In this document: positions 53,416 through 62,879 of the stretch, piece after piece
How the letters are laid out: every line of letters begins with the position of its first letter
Position numbering within the stretch: position 1 is the first letter of the stretch
Source of the DNA: Bdellovibrionales bacterium RIFOXYC1_FULL_37_79
Lineage (GTDB): Bacteria > Bdellovibrionota > Bacteriovoracia > Bacteriovoracales > Bacteriovoracaceae
Length of the DNA stretch: 64,000 bases
Assembly (NCBI GenBank): GCA_001770015.1
Contig: MEQB01000036.1
Span: 62,001 to 126,000, forward strand
Direction: 5' to 3'
Position numbers and translations under genes: made by a program
Notes under the pieces: generated by a model
Told to the model about the DNA's origin: nothing
The model's input: the letters and a program-made list of their open reading frames with translations, nothing else
The model's database searches: none

Positions 53416-54678
53416 CTAGACCACTTTGGGTAAATCGCTCCAGTTAGTCAAATAATCAGGTGACTTAAAACTGCGTGCCATCTTGTACGCTGCTTTGCCA
53501 ACCCCGCAGGCAAGCGGCGAAATAAGCGTTTTTCCAAAGGCCCCATTGATCGTATCAATAAGCTCCATCAACACCTTTGATTTTTGACCATCTCCGCTCT
53601 CAAAAAGTCCCACCTGGTAATGATCCTCATCAAAAAAATCTCCCAACCGAACTCCGGCCTTCTTATACAGATACCCGAGCTTGTATTCCTCATCTACCAA
53701 CTCCATGGCAATTTTAATTAATTTCATGGTATCAGCGGTGGGAACTGGAACTTTTTTTTGAGAGGAGGCGTAATGATCCATAGAATCGTTATGGGGATTG
53801 GTTCTAAAAAATACTTCCACGCTACCGCAAACAGACCTCTGCTCCCTCAATTTGGAGGCAGCAGAGGCCATAAAGCATGACACTGCTTCTTTTAAATATG
53901 ATCTTGTGTGTATGGTACTTTCAAATGTTCTCGACACTGATATTTCTTTTTTTTTATTAATCTTTGTTTCCAACTCAAAACAAGGAATCCCCATTAACTC
54001 CTGCTTCCTCTGTAATCCCACTTTAGTAAATACACTAAGAATCAATTTTTCATTTTTAAAATCCCTGAAATCCCTAGCGGTATTCATTCCATACCCTCTC
54101 GCTTTCAAGGCCAAGCTTTTTCCAATCCCCCAAACATCCCCAATAGGAACGCTTGCAAGCAAATCATCTTGATGAAATTTTTGCGAAAGTTCACAAACCC
54201 CGTTATATCGATCATTTTTTTTAGCCACAAAGTTAGCCGCTTTGGATAGCGTCTTGGTTGGAGCAATTCCGACACTCACAGGGATTCCAACATTTTTTTC
54301 CACCGTATATTTTATTTCCCGCCCTAATCGTTCATAGTTTCTACTGGTGATACCATCTAAATCCAAAAACGCTTCATCCACCGAATAAACTTCCATCCGT
54401 GGAGTAAACATTGAAAGAGTTTGCATCACCCGATCAGACAAGTTGGTGTAGAGAGAAAAATTAGACGAAAACACCGCCACCTCATTTTTCTCACAAATAT
54501 TTTTTACCTTAAAAAAAGGCGCACACATGGGTATATCAAATTGCTTGGCCTCCTTACTCCTGGCAATAATACAACCATCGTTATTGGATAAAACAATAAT
54601 CGGTTTCCCAATTAAATCAGGCCGGAATAAACGTTCACAGCTGGCAAAAAATGAATTGCAATCAATTAATGCGTACAT
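53416..54678 (-). CDS. umuC: DNA polymerase V catalytic subunit UmuC
   Basis: A protein of 420 residues from ATG 54678. Y-family motifs: MYALIDCNSFFASCERLF (first catalytic Asp), LSNNDGCIIARSKEAK, VYSVDEAFLDLDG (catalytic DE), PVSVGIAPTKTLSKAANF, and a little-finger domain with SVSRTFESTIHTR. It ends with the C-terminal UmuC family region (LACGVGKAAYKMAR). It carries out error-prone bypass synthesis during DNA damage together with UmuD. Starts 8 bases after the umuD stop. Confidence 0.95.
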   Translation of the reverse strand: MYALIDCNSFFASCERLFRPDLIGKPIIVLSNNDGCIIARSKEAKQFDIPMCAPFFKVKNICEKNEVAVFSSNFSLYTNLSDRVMQTLSMFTPRMEVYSVDEAFLDLDGITSRNYERLGREIKYTVEKNVGIPVSVGIAPTKTLSKAANFVAKKNDRYNGVCELSQKFHQDDLLASVPIGDVWGIGKSLALKARGYGMNTARDFRDFKNEKLILSVFTKVGLQRKQELMGIPCFELETKINKKKEISVSRTFESTIHTRSYLKEAVSCFMASAASKLREQRSVCGSVEVFFRTNPHNDSMDHYASSQKKVPVPTADTMKLIKIAMELVDEEYKLGYLYKKAGVRLGDFFDEDHYQVGLFESGDGQKSKVLMELIDTINGAFGKTLISPLACGVGKAAYKMARSFKSPDYLTNWSDLPKVV

Positions 54679-54686
54679 TTTTTCTC

Positions 54687-55109
54687 TCAATCAAATACCG
54701 GACATTTTCTATAAATCCCGATCACGACTCCAAACAGATGCATCTCCATTTCACTTGTAATCAGCAGATCCTTCACTTTTTTATTTTCCGACCGCAAAAT
54801 CACCTGTTCTCTTTTTTTAATATAAGTTTTACAGACAAAAGATCCATTTATGGCGGCCACAATAATCTGCCCACTAACCGGTGTCATGGCCCTATCCACA
54901 ATCAAAATATCTCTTTCAAAAATCATTGGCTCCATGGAATATCCCGTGGCCTCAAAGAAAAAAGTGGAGGTCTTGTTTTTAATAAAGCGCTCATCCAATG
55001 ATTGATACGACTCAAAATGATCCTCCTTAATTCCAAATAATCCACAAGCAACCTGCTTTCCCCAAACCCCGTCCTTGTAAATCAAATTCAAATACTCGTA
55101 ATGTGTCAC
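54687..55109 (-). CDS. umuD: UmuD-type S24 peptidase subunit
   Basis: A protein of 140 residues from GTG 55109, which has GGGGAGG 5 bases before it; the longer open frame to 55193 is rejected. The length equals E. coli UmuD (139). The self-cleavage site is Cys22-Gly23 (VACGLFG), the nucleophile Ser58 in GYSMEP and the general base Lys94 in FVCKTY, with spacing as in UmuD. RecA-stimulated cleavage gives UmuD', which joins UmuC. Confidence 0.92.
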   Translation of the reverse strand: MTHYEYLNLIYKDGVWGKQVACGLFGIKEDHFESYQSLDERFIKNKTSTFFFEATGYSMEPMIFERDILIVDRAMTPVSGQIIVAAINGSFVCKTYIKKREQVILRSENKKVKDLLITSEMEMHLFGVVIGIYRKCPVFD

Positions 55110-55171
55110 ATCGACCTCCCCGTCCTGGAAAAAACTTGTTAATGAATATTTCAGACAACCAAAGACAGTAT

Positions 55172-55192
55172 AACTTACGCAAAACTTACGCA
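55172..55192. promoter_or_regulatory. Direct repeat upstream of umuDC, possible damage-response operator
   Basis: AACTTACGCA occurs twice with an 11-base period (55172-55181 and 55183-55192), about 65 bases upstream of the umuD start codon. It is near a TATACT-like box. It does not match the E. coli LexA box, nor the TTAC-N3-GTAA form reported for Bdellovibrio LexA, so the regulator is unknown. Confidence 0.4.
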
Positions 55193-55309
55193 CAAGTCGC
55201 TATGCGCAGATATTGATTTTTTTGATCAATTACAGATAGTTATGCATTTAACGACTTTACTTACCTTGAAATAAACTAACGATGTTCAAAAAATTAATTG
55301 TTATACATT

Positions 55310-56224
55310 TTAAAAAACAACTCTCTTAAAAAAAGCAGTCATTTTTTCATCAGTAATCACTGAATTCCTTGGAGTTTCAACCCATGGAGCTTCATTATGA
55401 GTCATCTCTCTTAAAATCCAAGCATCATAGATTCCATAAATTGCAATAGTTTCCTCTAAAATATTATAGACCGTTTCATCTGAAATAATTTTGCTTAAAT
55501 CTATATGAGGATTTGAATCTAGTGGATTTTTTCCGTTATCTGAAAACATATCGTATATTGTCTTTGCCACTGGTCCATGTTGCCAGGCAAATAATGGTTC
55601 ATCAAATAACTTAACGTCATATCTTCCAAAACCAATTCCTAGAGAATAATAAATTAACTTTTGAAGTTTTAAATGAGTTATGGGACTTTCACGTTCATCA
55701 AATTTTCGGATAAAATATTCTGCAATTTCCTCAAGGGAAATATTCAATAATTTTGGTACCCCAACAGGACAATAAGACTTATAATTAAAAAGAACAATCC
55801 TGCTATATCCCGGGCTAATTAACTCTTGTTTTAAAAGATTAATTAATGATTTGGCCGTATCTGGCATAATAGGCTGCTCTCCCCTGAGAATTCTACTCAC
55901 ACTAGACTTATTAAAACCTATCAGCTCCCCCAAATCAGAACCACTAACACCAAAAAAATCCTTTATTCCTTTTAATTCCAATGTTGTTAAGGGGTTTATA
56001 CCAAGTATAATTTCCTTTGCTCTATTGTCATAAAATCTATTAGCAGATAAAAGCGATAACCTAGCAATTTCAACATCATCAATATAATACTCATTATCAT
56101 TTTGATTAAATGTCAAAGGAGTAATTTCGTTTACTGCAGGATCAAACAAAATCTCAACATCAGAAAATTCAAATTTACCAAAATTATCTACATGCATAAA
56201 TTTTGGAACTTTAATTGCTTTCAT
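55310..56224 (-). CDS. Panacea-domain antitoxin with HTH (PanA-like)
   Basis: A protein of 304 residues. Residues ~84-130 are an HTH (VSGSDLGELIGFNKSSVSRILRGEQPI). Residues ~160-290 are the Panacea/DUF4065 (SocA-like) domain: ISLEEIAEYFIRKF, ITHLKLQKLIYYSLG, LFDEPLFAWQHGPVAKTIYD. In PanTA systems this domain neutralises very different toxins by direct binding. The start overlaps the toxin stop by 14 bases (56211-56224), so the two genes are coupled. The HTH probably binds the operator at 56578-56596. Confidence 0.88.
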   Translation of the reverse strand: MKAIKVPKFMHVDNFGKFEFSDVEILFDPAVNEITPLTFNQNDNEYYIDDVEIARLSLLSANRFYDNRAKEIILGINPLTTLELKGIKDFFGVSGSDLGELIGFNKSSVSRILRGEQPIMPDTAKSLINLLKQELISPGYSRIVLFNYKSYCPVGVPKLLNISLEEIAEYFIRKFDERESPITHLKLQKLIYYSLGIGFGRYDVKLFDEPLFAWQHGPVAKTIYDMFSDNGKNPLDSNPHIDLSKIISDETVYNILEETIAIYGIYDAWILREMTHNEAPWVETPRNSVITDEKMTAFFKRVVF

Positions 56225-56555
56225 TGTTTACCTCCCTATATGCACTACATGCCTTTATGATAGTTTCCTTATTGGGTGGCCCTCCTTTGCTTCCCTCTAT
56301 AATTTCCTCCTCAATGAGTATTACTAATTTGCATGGTCTTTCCTCGTCATCCCTAACTAAAAACTGATATGATCCAGAAATTGCCATAGCCGAGTCATTT
56401 TTTTGAAAACTACCAGCTCCTCGCTTTACAAAATTTACCAACTCTTGCTTAGTAAAATTACGTTCTGGATGATCCTTAAAGGCATGGCTAGATATTAAAA
56501 TCCTACACTTGCCTCTAATTCTAAAGAACAATCTTCTGTTCTCTGTTAGCCCCAT
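56211..56555 (-). CDS. Putative toxin of a Panacea TA pair
   Basis: A protein of 114 residues from ATG 56555 (GTG 56558 is in frame before it; GGGA precedes). ILISSHAFKDHPERNFTKQELVNFVKRG and the final IIKACSAYRE resemble the DUF4258/RelE-like small toxins, but this is a weak match. The toxin identity rests on its size and on its coupling with the Panacea gene. Typical PanT toxins inhibit translation or act on membranes or nucleotides; none can be singled out. Confidence 0.65.
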   Translation of the reverse strand: MGLTENRRLFFRIRGKCRILISSHAFKDHPERNFTKQELVNFVKRGAGSFQKNDSAMAISGSYQFLVRDDEERPCKLVILIEEEIIEGSKGGPPNKETIIKACSAYREVNNESN

Positions 56556-56565
56556 CACTTTCCCT

Positions 56566-56596
56566 ATTATATCATATCGGTTGCATCACGCAACCG
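56566..56596 (-). promoter_or_regulatory. Promoter and operator of the Panacea TA operon
   Basis: On the minus strand: -35 TTGCGT (56593-56588), 16 bases, -10 TATAAT (56571-56566), then the toxin start codon 10 bases later. A perfect inverted repeat CGGTTGC-ATCAC-GCAACCG (56578-56596) covers the -35 box and part of the spacer, the arrangement of an autorepressed TA promoter. Confidence 0.65.
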
Positions 56597-56821
56597 TGTT
56601 AGTAATTTCTACTATTTGCACCGTTTTGTCAATTTTATAACCAATTGAAACAACGAAATATTCCAATATTTACAGTAAAAGCATTCAGCTTTTATTATAA
56701 GTTTTTTAGCCAGTAGGTATAGCCATGACAGAGGTGATTAAAAAAATGACCAGGTAAATTTAAGCTCAACCGCACTCCCGCATAAATAAATATATTATGA
56801 AATCTACGAATTCTTCCCTTC

Positions 56822-57952
56822 TCAAACCAGTTGGACTTCTTTACAAAATTCTGTAAAAGGAAGAAGCATTCCACCTCTAAGAGGATTACCTTTTTTTTGC
56901 GTCCCCATATGAACCTGGTAGGCCATCGGAATTTTATGACGAGTTTGATAATAGGAAAGGGATGGTGACAAGGCACGATCACCACTTTTACATTCCACCA
57001 TAAATTGAGGCTTGTTATTTTTTAAAACAACAAAATCCACTTCACGCCCCTCGACATCTTTTAAAAATCTTAGCTCCATTTTATCGCCGTTATAATCAGT
57101 GTGAAAATGACAGTATTTTAAAAGATGAGACGCCACTAAATTTTCAAAACGCGGTCCTTTCATTTCTACCTGAGTCCAATCCCAGAGAAATATTTTAGGG
57201 GTTTTTTTAATGGCCTTTAACTTGTGAACACCGTAGGGATATATTCTAAATGAGAGATAAATATTTTCAAAAATATCAAGATAGTTGTTGATAGTATGAG
57301 GAGACACCATGAGATCCTCGGCTAAACTTTTTACCGATAAAAGAGACCCGACCCGCGAAGGCAGGATTTCTGCTAGTAATGTAAGGTTAGAGATATCCTT
57401 AATCATTGAGAGATCTCGAACATCCTGTTCCACCACACGATTAATACGCTCCATTTGCCATCGCTTGAGTGCCCGGGTATTTGCTTTGAAAAAAGGTTCA
57501 GGAAAACCGCTAAAATTGAACAAATCTTCCAAGGTAGAACGTGAATAGTTCTTATCAAGTTCAGACACGGAAAAAGGATGCAGACGATAGTAATGATAAC
57601 GTCCAACCAACGAATCACCACCTTTTCTAAAATAATCAAGCTGCGCTGATCCTGTAATTAAAAAATTAATGTCGGGGTAAAATTTATCAAATTCCCCTTT
57701 GATTAGATTACGCCACAAACGATATTTGTGGATTTCATCAAGGATGACAAGCCCACTATAGTTTGGAAAAAATTGGCCTTTTAATATGATTTTTTTATCT
57801 TGAAGATTGTCGAAATTTAAATAAGTGGCAAGACCTGCTATTGATCGACTCATGGTTGTCTTACCAACCTGTCTGGGGCCTCCAATAAAAACCATTTTCT
57901 CTTTAAGATCAACGGTCACGGGATTATGAAGATATCTTATTTTTAAATCCAT
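56822..57952 (-). CDS. AAA_14/DUF4143 ATPase
   Basis: A protein of 376 residues from ATG 57952. Walker A GGPRQVGKTT (24-33), Walker B VILDEIHKY (near 68), sensor-like LITGSAQLDYF, SVSEL, then the DUF4143 part with the winged-helix segment SVKSLAEDLMVSPHTINNYLDIFENIYLSFRI. It ends in the nuclease-like core VDFVVLKNNKPQFMVECKSGD (D-x-VECK), typical of this family. The family is widespread, often in variable regions, with no settled function. Its start has no Shine-Dalgarno sequence. Confidence 0.88.
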   Translation of the reverse strand: MDLKIRYLHNPVTVDLKEKMVFIGGPRQVGKTTMSRSIAGLATYLNFDNLQDKKIILKGQFFPNYSGLVILDEIHKYRLWRNLIKGEFDKFYPDINFLITGSAQLDYFRKGGDSLVGRYHYYRLHPFSVSELDKNYSRSTLEDLFNFSGFPEPFFKANTRALKRWQMERINRVVEQDVRDLSMIKDISNLTLLAEILPSRVGSLLSVKSLAEDLMVSPHTINNYLDIFENIYLSFRIYPYGVHKLKAIKKTPKIFLWDWTQVEMKGPRFENLVASHLLKYCHFHTDYNGDKMELRFLKDVEGREVDFVVLKNNKPQFMVECKSGDRALSPSLSYYQTRHKIPMAYQVHMGTQKKGNPLRGGMLLPFTEFCKEVQLV

Positions 57953-57963
57953 AGAATAAATCA

Positions 57964-58036
57964 ATTTTACAACCGTAGTAAAATGTAGTCAACTGCATTT
58001 TACTACGGATAATTATGCAGTTGTATGCATTATTAT
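57964..58036 (-). promoter_or_regulatory. Promoter with large operator palindrome for the AAA_14 gene
   Basis: Minus strand: -35 TTGACT (57992-57987), 17 bases, -10 TAAAAT (57969-57964), then ATG 57952 only 12 bases further, giving a nearly leaderless message. A perfect inverted repeat CCGTAGTAAAATG-N10-CATTTTACTACGG (57973-58008) surrounds the -35 box. A second one with a single mismatch, ATAATTATGCA-N4..., lies at 58009-58036. Two stacked palindromes suggest cooperative repression. Confidence 0.65.
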
Positions 58037-58288
58037 ACCGACTAAATTCAGGCAGAATTTATAGTTATATTTGAAATACCAAAAAAAGTTACATAACTTT
58101 GGCAATCTGTCTAAAACACTTATTTTATTGTATTAAAAAGCTTGAAAAATATCAAAATCCATATAATTTCAATTAAATAAACCCATTTACAAAGTGGCAT
58201 TGCAGCACTGTGTCAATTTTACACAGTAAAACAAAAGAGCGGATTAACACCTTGCGCTATGATACTATCCTCATATGGAAGAGGTCTT
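58037..58288. other. Intergenic stretch before the GH13 operon
   Basis: AT-rich, no gene seen. It must contain the promoter of the GH13 operon (start 58289), but I cannot place it. GTGTCAATTTTACACAG (58211 region) has an imperfect palindromic look. Confidence 0.4.
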
Positions 58289-61093
58289 ATGGTTGATAGA
58301 AATTATATTGGGTATAAATTAATCAAGCCCACCATTATCTTATGGTTGTTCATAATCCTATCAAATTCTCTTTTAGCATCCACTTGTTACAATCTTATGG
58401 ATGTTTTTTTGAAAAAAACCGAGCGCAATTTAAAACCAGCAGTTCAGCCAGAGATAGTGCCTCAATTTGGCCCGGTGATTCATGAAATAACTGCCAATGG
58501 TTCACTTGATATGACCTTGGCACTCTATCTGCCACCAACGTTTGGAAGTGAGGTTCAACTGAGAAATCCCAACTCCATATTGCCTTTTTTCAAGGCCTGG
58601 ATTCCTATGCAATTTGATCCTTCCAATAACAAATGGTCTCACCGAATGTTAATAGGGCCAAATCGCTCATATTATTTTCGATACAAGGATATCAATGGAA
58701 AATGGGTGGAAGTAAGTGATCCCAACGCATTTACTTACTCAAAGAGACCCTACCAACTCAAACGGACTAAAAATAATCTTACTTTATTTGATAACTATCC
58801 CTTCGAAAATTATTCACTCCGAATGATGAACATAAGAAAGGCAGATGACTTTGATATCAATTTTATTATTTATTTAAAAGACATCGTACCTATGATTGAT
58901 GCTGACTTGAACCAGACGATAGTTGAAATGAAAATTTTTGATCGGCCTAATTCGTCTTGGGAAAAAATGCTTTTTGACCAGGAAAATAAAAAATGGTCAA
59001 ACTTAATAAAAAAAATCAGGCCCAATACCCCCTATATTTATAGAATTTCCTCCGATAAAGGAAAATCATGGCGCTATTTTGTTGACCCGCATCCAGTCAA
59101 GACGATTGAATATAACGCCAAGGTGGCGACCGAACTGCCATCCAAATTTTTGATTGATCATGACGTCCCGGTAACCCCGGCGCTTAAAGATATGCCCAAC
59201 GAAATAACCCTTTTCGATTTTCGATCTTTAACCCCTGATCTTGACTACCAATGGAAAACCGCCCCTCCCAAACTGCTTGATCAACCACTGATTATCGGAG
59301 ATATTCCACTACCGGCCATTTTACCCAATTTCAAACAAGGACAATTTGCGGCAAAAGAAACCCGCGATCTGATCGATGTTTCACTTGCCCGAAGAATTAT
59401 TGACTCTGGGGTTTTAGTCCAACTCAAAGAGGAAGGCATCAATTCACTGCAAGCAGTGATTCAAATTAATGTTTCTGATTTTGCTTCTCCCAATTGGAAA
59501 TTCACTTATCTGGTGGCCGGTCAGGCCATTGATATTCAGCTTGGCAGTTGGAGAGAAGTAAAAGAATTAGTAGATGAAATGAGGTTAATGGGAATGGAAC
59601 TGATCCCGGATATTGTGGTAGCCCACGAAGTGAAAAACAGCTCGGTCATTGGCAAGCAAGTCATCAAAGACCGCCATAATAACTATCTCTATTATCATTC
59701 CACCCCCTATCTTTTTAGAGACTACTCAACTTTCATGCAAAATCTGGAGAATCCAAACATCAGAGGTCAACTTATTGACAACGTCTTGCGACTGGCAAAA
59801 GAGTTGAGATTACGGGCCATTCGCTTGGATTTTATTGATGGCATTTTGGCACAATATGAAGGGAAAACCTTTTTTAATCCATTAATCAGGCAGAATTTTA
59901 TTGAAAATATTTATGGCAAGGAACATTTGCCCCAATTAAACCTTGATCATATTAACGGTTTTTTAAAATATTTTGATATTACCAAACTTGCTCATCCCCA
60001 AGGGATTGATGAGTTTGTGAACACTTTGATTGAATTGGGTAAAAATTCCCATAGACCAGTTAATCAAGAAACCATCCTGGCCGTGCTTGATTCAATCAAG
60101 GATAACTTTGACAAAAATTATGGCGCAGTTTTTATAGAAGAACTGGTCACCGCTATTGATCACTATTGCCCCAATTTGGTAGTGATCAGCGAGGCATTTT
60201 CCAAGGCGCACACTCCTCAAGCACAAGCCATTGGAAAAATCACCTACCAGCCATGGGTTGGTTATTCAAGCGTTGATGAAAAAAGTATCGGCGAGATTGT
60301 CCATGCCCTCAATCATGCCACCGGAAGCAATACTCGCCTGGGAGTCGGGATGGCAGCCAGCCATGATAATGTGGAAAAAGGTGCGCAATATCTCAGCGGC
60401 AGAAGCTTGGATGGCAAACATTTAGGTCAACTGGCACTGGATGAGTCGAAAGCATTATTGGATACCGGCAGATTGTCTCCTTTAAAACTGGCCGATTTTA
60501 TTACCTGGAAAATTGCCACCCACGAATTAACCGCCCTGTTTGGTTCTGATGCAGCTTATATGACCACACTCCATCATCTGCGTTTCAAAACAGCAGATGA
60601 TCTTCACAATTTTGAAATGGTCTTCCAGCTAGCTGATCTTAAAAAGGAAATTGAACAGTTAGTTGAACTTACTGGTTTGGATAGAAACGTCATTTCAAGC
60701 AAGATAGAACGATATATCAATTTTATGAAACAGATGAGAAAACTCTATCTAGAAACCACCACCCTTCAGACATCACCACCAAGAAATATCTATCCCAACA
60801 TTGAGATCAAGGCCAGTCAGCTGGGAGAGCATGCCATTGCAATTTTTAGAACTGATAAATCAAATCCCCAAAATAAATTACTCATTCTGATTAATCGTTC
60901 CCTTGACCCGGTGGAAAACTCTCAATTAACAATACCTCCCGAACTCACTAACACCATTAAATCCGGCAGCCAATGGAAAAAGATACAAGAGTTAGTGGAA
61001 GGGGGAACACCTGAACAAATTATAATGGAAAATAATGGAACCAACCTCACCATGGATGGTTTAAATATAGCGGTGTTTAGATATGAAGAATAA
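58289..61093 (+). CDS. Secreted GH13 alpha-amylase-family enzyme
   Basis: A protein of 934 residues from ATG 58289, preceded by GGAAGAGG; the in-frame ATG 58259 lacks a site. Signal peptide ends NSLLAST. Two E-set (CBM48-like) modules occupy about 60-160 and 185-300 (WSHRMLIGPNRSYYFRYKD and WSNLIKKIRPNTPYIYRISS). GH13 regions follow: I IPDIVVAH (near 440, usual N changed to A), II AIRLDFIDG with the nucleophile Asp (near 515), III VVISEAF with the acid Glu (near 633), IV ASHDN (near 691). A glucan or glycogen-degrading or branching activity is likely. Confidence 0.85.
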   Translation: MVDRNYIGYKLIKPTIILWLFIILSNSLLASTCYNLMDVFLKKTERNLKPAVQPEIVPQFGPVIHEITANGSLDMTLALYLPPTFGSEVQLRNPNSILPFFKAWIPMQFDPSNNKWSHRMLIGPNRSYYFRYKDINGKWVEVSDPNAFTYSKRPYQLKRTKNNLTLFDNYPFENYSLRMMNIRKADDFDINFIIYLKDIVPMIDADLNQTIVEMKIFDRPNSSWEKMLFDQENKKWSNLIKKIRPNTPYIYRISSDKGKSWRYFVDPHPVKTIEYNAKVATELPSKFLIDHDVPVTPALKDMPNEITLFDFRSLTPDLDYQWKTAPPKLLDQPLIIGDIPLPAILPNFKQGQFAAKETRDLIDVSLARRIIDSGVLVQLKEEGINSLQAVIQINVSDFASPNWKFTYLVAGQAIDIQLGSWREVKELVDEMRLMGMELIPDIVVAHEVKNSSVIGKQVIKDRHNNYLYYHSTPYLFRDYSTFMQNLENPNIRGQLIDNVLRLAKELRLRAIRLDFIDGILAQYEGKTFFNPLIRQNFIENIYGKEHLPQLNLDHINGFLKYFDITKLAHPQGIDEFVNTLIELGKNSHRPVNQETILAVLDSIKDNFDKNYGAVFIEELVTAIDHYCPNLVVISEAFSKAHTPQAQAIGKITYQPWVGYSSVDEKSIGEIVHALNHATGSNTRLGVGMAASHDNVEKGAQYLSGRSLDGKHLGQLALDESKALLDTGRLSPLKLADFITWKIATHELTALFGSDAAYMTTLHHLRFKTADDLHNFEMVFQLADLKKEIEQLVELTGLDRNVISSKIERYINFMKQMRKLYLETTTLQTSPPRNIYPNIEIKASQLGEHAIAIFRTDKSNPQNKLLILINRSLDPVENSQLTIPPELTNTIKSGSQWKKIQELVEGGTPEQIIMENNGTNLTMDGLNIAVFRYEE

Positions 61094-62879
61094 AGGGAAT
61101 ATATTTCTCCTTGCATGGAAGAGGATGATCATCCTTTTATTAGTACTGCTTTTAGTAAACAGCAATCTCGGATTGGCGGACAATCCCCCCTCCCAAAATC
61201 ATGATATTCTCTATTTTAATACAATTGATAATGAACCAAATGAAATTCCAGCTTACGCCCCTTACGATAACAGACAGGTCATGGCCTACTCCAAATTCAT
61301 GCAAGTTTTTCTTCCACTGGTACTGGTGGGAATTTTACTGAATCATCCCGAAATGGAAAATAGTCTGGAGAAAATTTTAAGAATTTATAAAGTCAATATT
61401 CCTACGGCTTTAAATAAATCAGATAAAATGCAATATCTTCTGCACTGGCTGGGACGTTATCAAGCAGAGGTCCGTTATAATTTAATGCCTGAACTGGTGG
61501 ATCTTTTTAAAAAAATTCATCCTAATTACCAATACCCGGCGCTGGAACCAATAAGGCTGAATGCCTCCCAACTCGATGAAGTCGCTTACAAATTTGTAAA
61601 AAAATGGGTCACCGCCACCAGTGATGATCTGCTTCAAAAAACCACCAAGGCCTATGCCACCGTGATTAAAGAGCTGGCCGGGCATGGGCTATTTTTTATG
61701 GGTGCCAACATGGCCTATATGAGTTTAACCGGAATGCCACTTGCTTATGCGGCCAATGCCCATTCGATCATGGCATTTGTATCCTTTAACTATCTGGGTT
61801 TTAAAATAATTGGCGACAAGCTCATCAGAAAACATCTTTTTCCTCTTATGGATACCCTTTTTCCCCCACATCACATCCCTGCAACCCCCACCATTGATTT
61901 TGTCAGAAAATATCTGCCTAAATGGTTTGGCGAATTTTTATCCACGACCCACTACCATATGCCACTTAAAGAAATTATTTACAAAATGGTGGAAATAGCT
62001 TCGGTGGCGTCCATTTCATGGATGGCACCCGATATGGCATTTTTATATTCTCATACCGGACAATTTTTTCATTGGGAGGTCGTGACTCATTTTGATTATT
62101 CAAAATTTCTAACTCTTGCCTATTCAAGTTATTTTGGTTTTATCTGGGGAAAAAACAGTTCAGAGATGCTTTTAAATGGTGGCAGTCATCTGAGCCGGTT
62201 ACTTGAAAAAAATAGTCTGCGTTTTGCCACAAAATTTAAAACCAATACCGGTTGTCTTGATGATATTCACTCCTTGCTGAATGTTTCCAGTCAATCATCC
62301 CTATCAAATTTTTCTTTAAAACCCATTACCTCAGTGTTTAATTATTTAAAAAATAAAAACAATCTTTTAAGTTTTCAAAACAGCCTGGGACTTTTAGTAG
62401 GATCATTGGCGGTTGGATTCCTGGCCCCCCGGCTTGACCATGGTGTCGAGCAAATTTTAAGGGATCGAAAAATCGATTACTTTCGCCAAGTGGGGGAAAT
62501 GAATCCGGCCCAAATTGCCCAAGTCTCCAATCAAATAAATGATCAGCTCAGTGGAACCAACGAAATTGACTGGGTACAAATGGATACCCTTTTTAATAAA
62601 TGGGATCTGATGCAAACAGGCTCCCTTGAAAATGACCAATCCAATAATCAATATACTGATCTTATCATTGGCCTAGAGGCATTTAGAATCTCTCTTGAAA
62701 GTAATGCCCAGGAAGATAGCGATGATACCAAGAAACTGGATGATCTTTCCCAAACCTATAAAAATCTCCAACAAATCGGGGAAACTGCCAGTCAGGATGG
62801 TGTTCGCTTGACCGATTTTCCCAATTTTGACCTGCTTTTAAGAGGTATGGAAGAAGCAGAGGTAATTGATGCGAACTAA
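61083..62879 (+). CDS. Secreted/membrane hypothetical protein of the GH13 operon
   Basis: A protein of 598 residues; ATG 61083 overlaps the previous stop by 11 bases. Signal peptide (ends NLGLAD) plus several hydrophobic segments (VFLPLVLVGILL, LFFMGANMAYMSLTGMPLAYAANA, LGLLVGSLAVGFLAP). No catalytic motif seen. Translational coupling on both sides to GH13 enzymes suggests that it anchors, transports or organises them. I do not recognise the family. Confidence 0.7.
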   Translation: MKNKGNIFLLAWKRMIILLLVLLLVNSNLGLADNPPSQNHDILYFNTIDNEPNEIPAYAPYDNRQVMAYSKFMQVFLPLVLVGILLNHPEMENSLEKILRIYKVNIPTALNKSDKMQYLLHWLGRYQAEVRYNLMPELVDLFKKIHPNYQYPALEPIRLNASQLDEVAYKFVKKWVTATSDDLLQKTTKAYATVIKELAGHGLFFMGANMAYMSLTGMPLAYAANAHSIMAFVSFNYLGFKIIGDKLIRKHLFPLMDTLFPPHHIPATPTIDFVRKYLPKWFGEFLSTTHYHMPLKEIIYKMVEIASVASISWMAPDMAFLYSHTGQFFHWEVVTHFDYSKFLTLAYSSYFGFIWGKNSSEMLLNGGSHLSRLLEKNSLRFATKFKTNTGCLDDIHSLLNVSSQSSLSNFSLKPITSVFNYLKNKNNLLSFQNSLGLLVGSLAVGFLAPRLDHGVEQILRDRKIDYFRQVGEMNPAQIAQVSNQINDQLSGTNEIDWVQMDTLFNKWDLMQTGSLENDQSNNQYTDLIIGLEAFRISLESNAQEDSDDTKKLDDLSQTYKNLQQIGETASQDGVRLTDFPNFDLLLRGMEEAEVIDAN

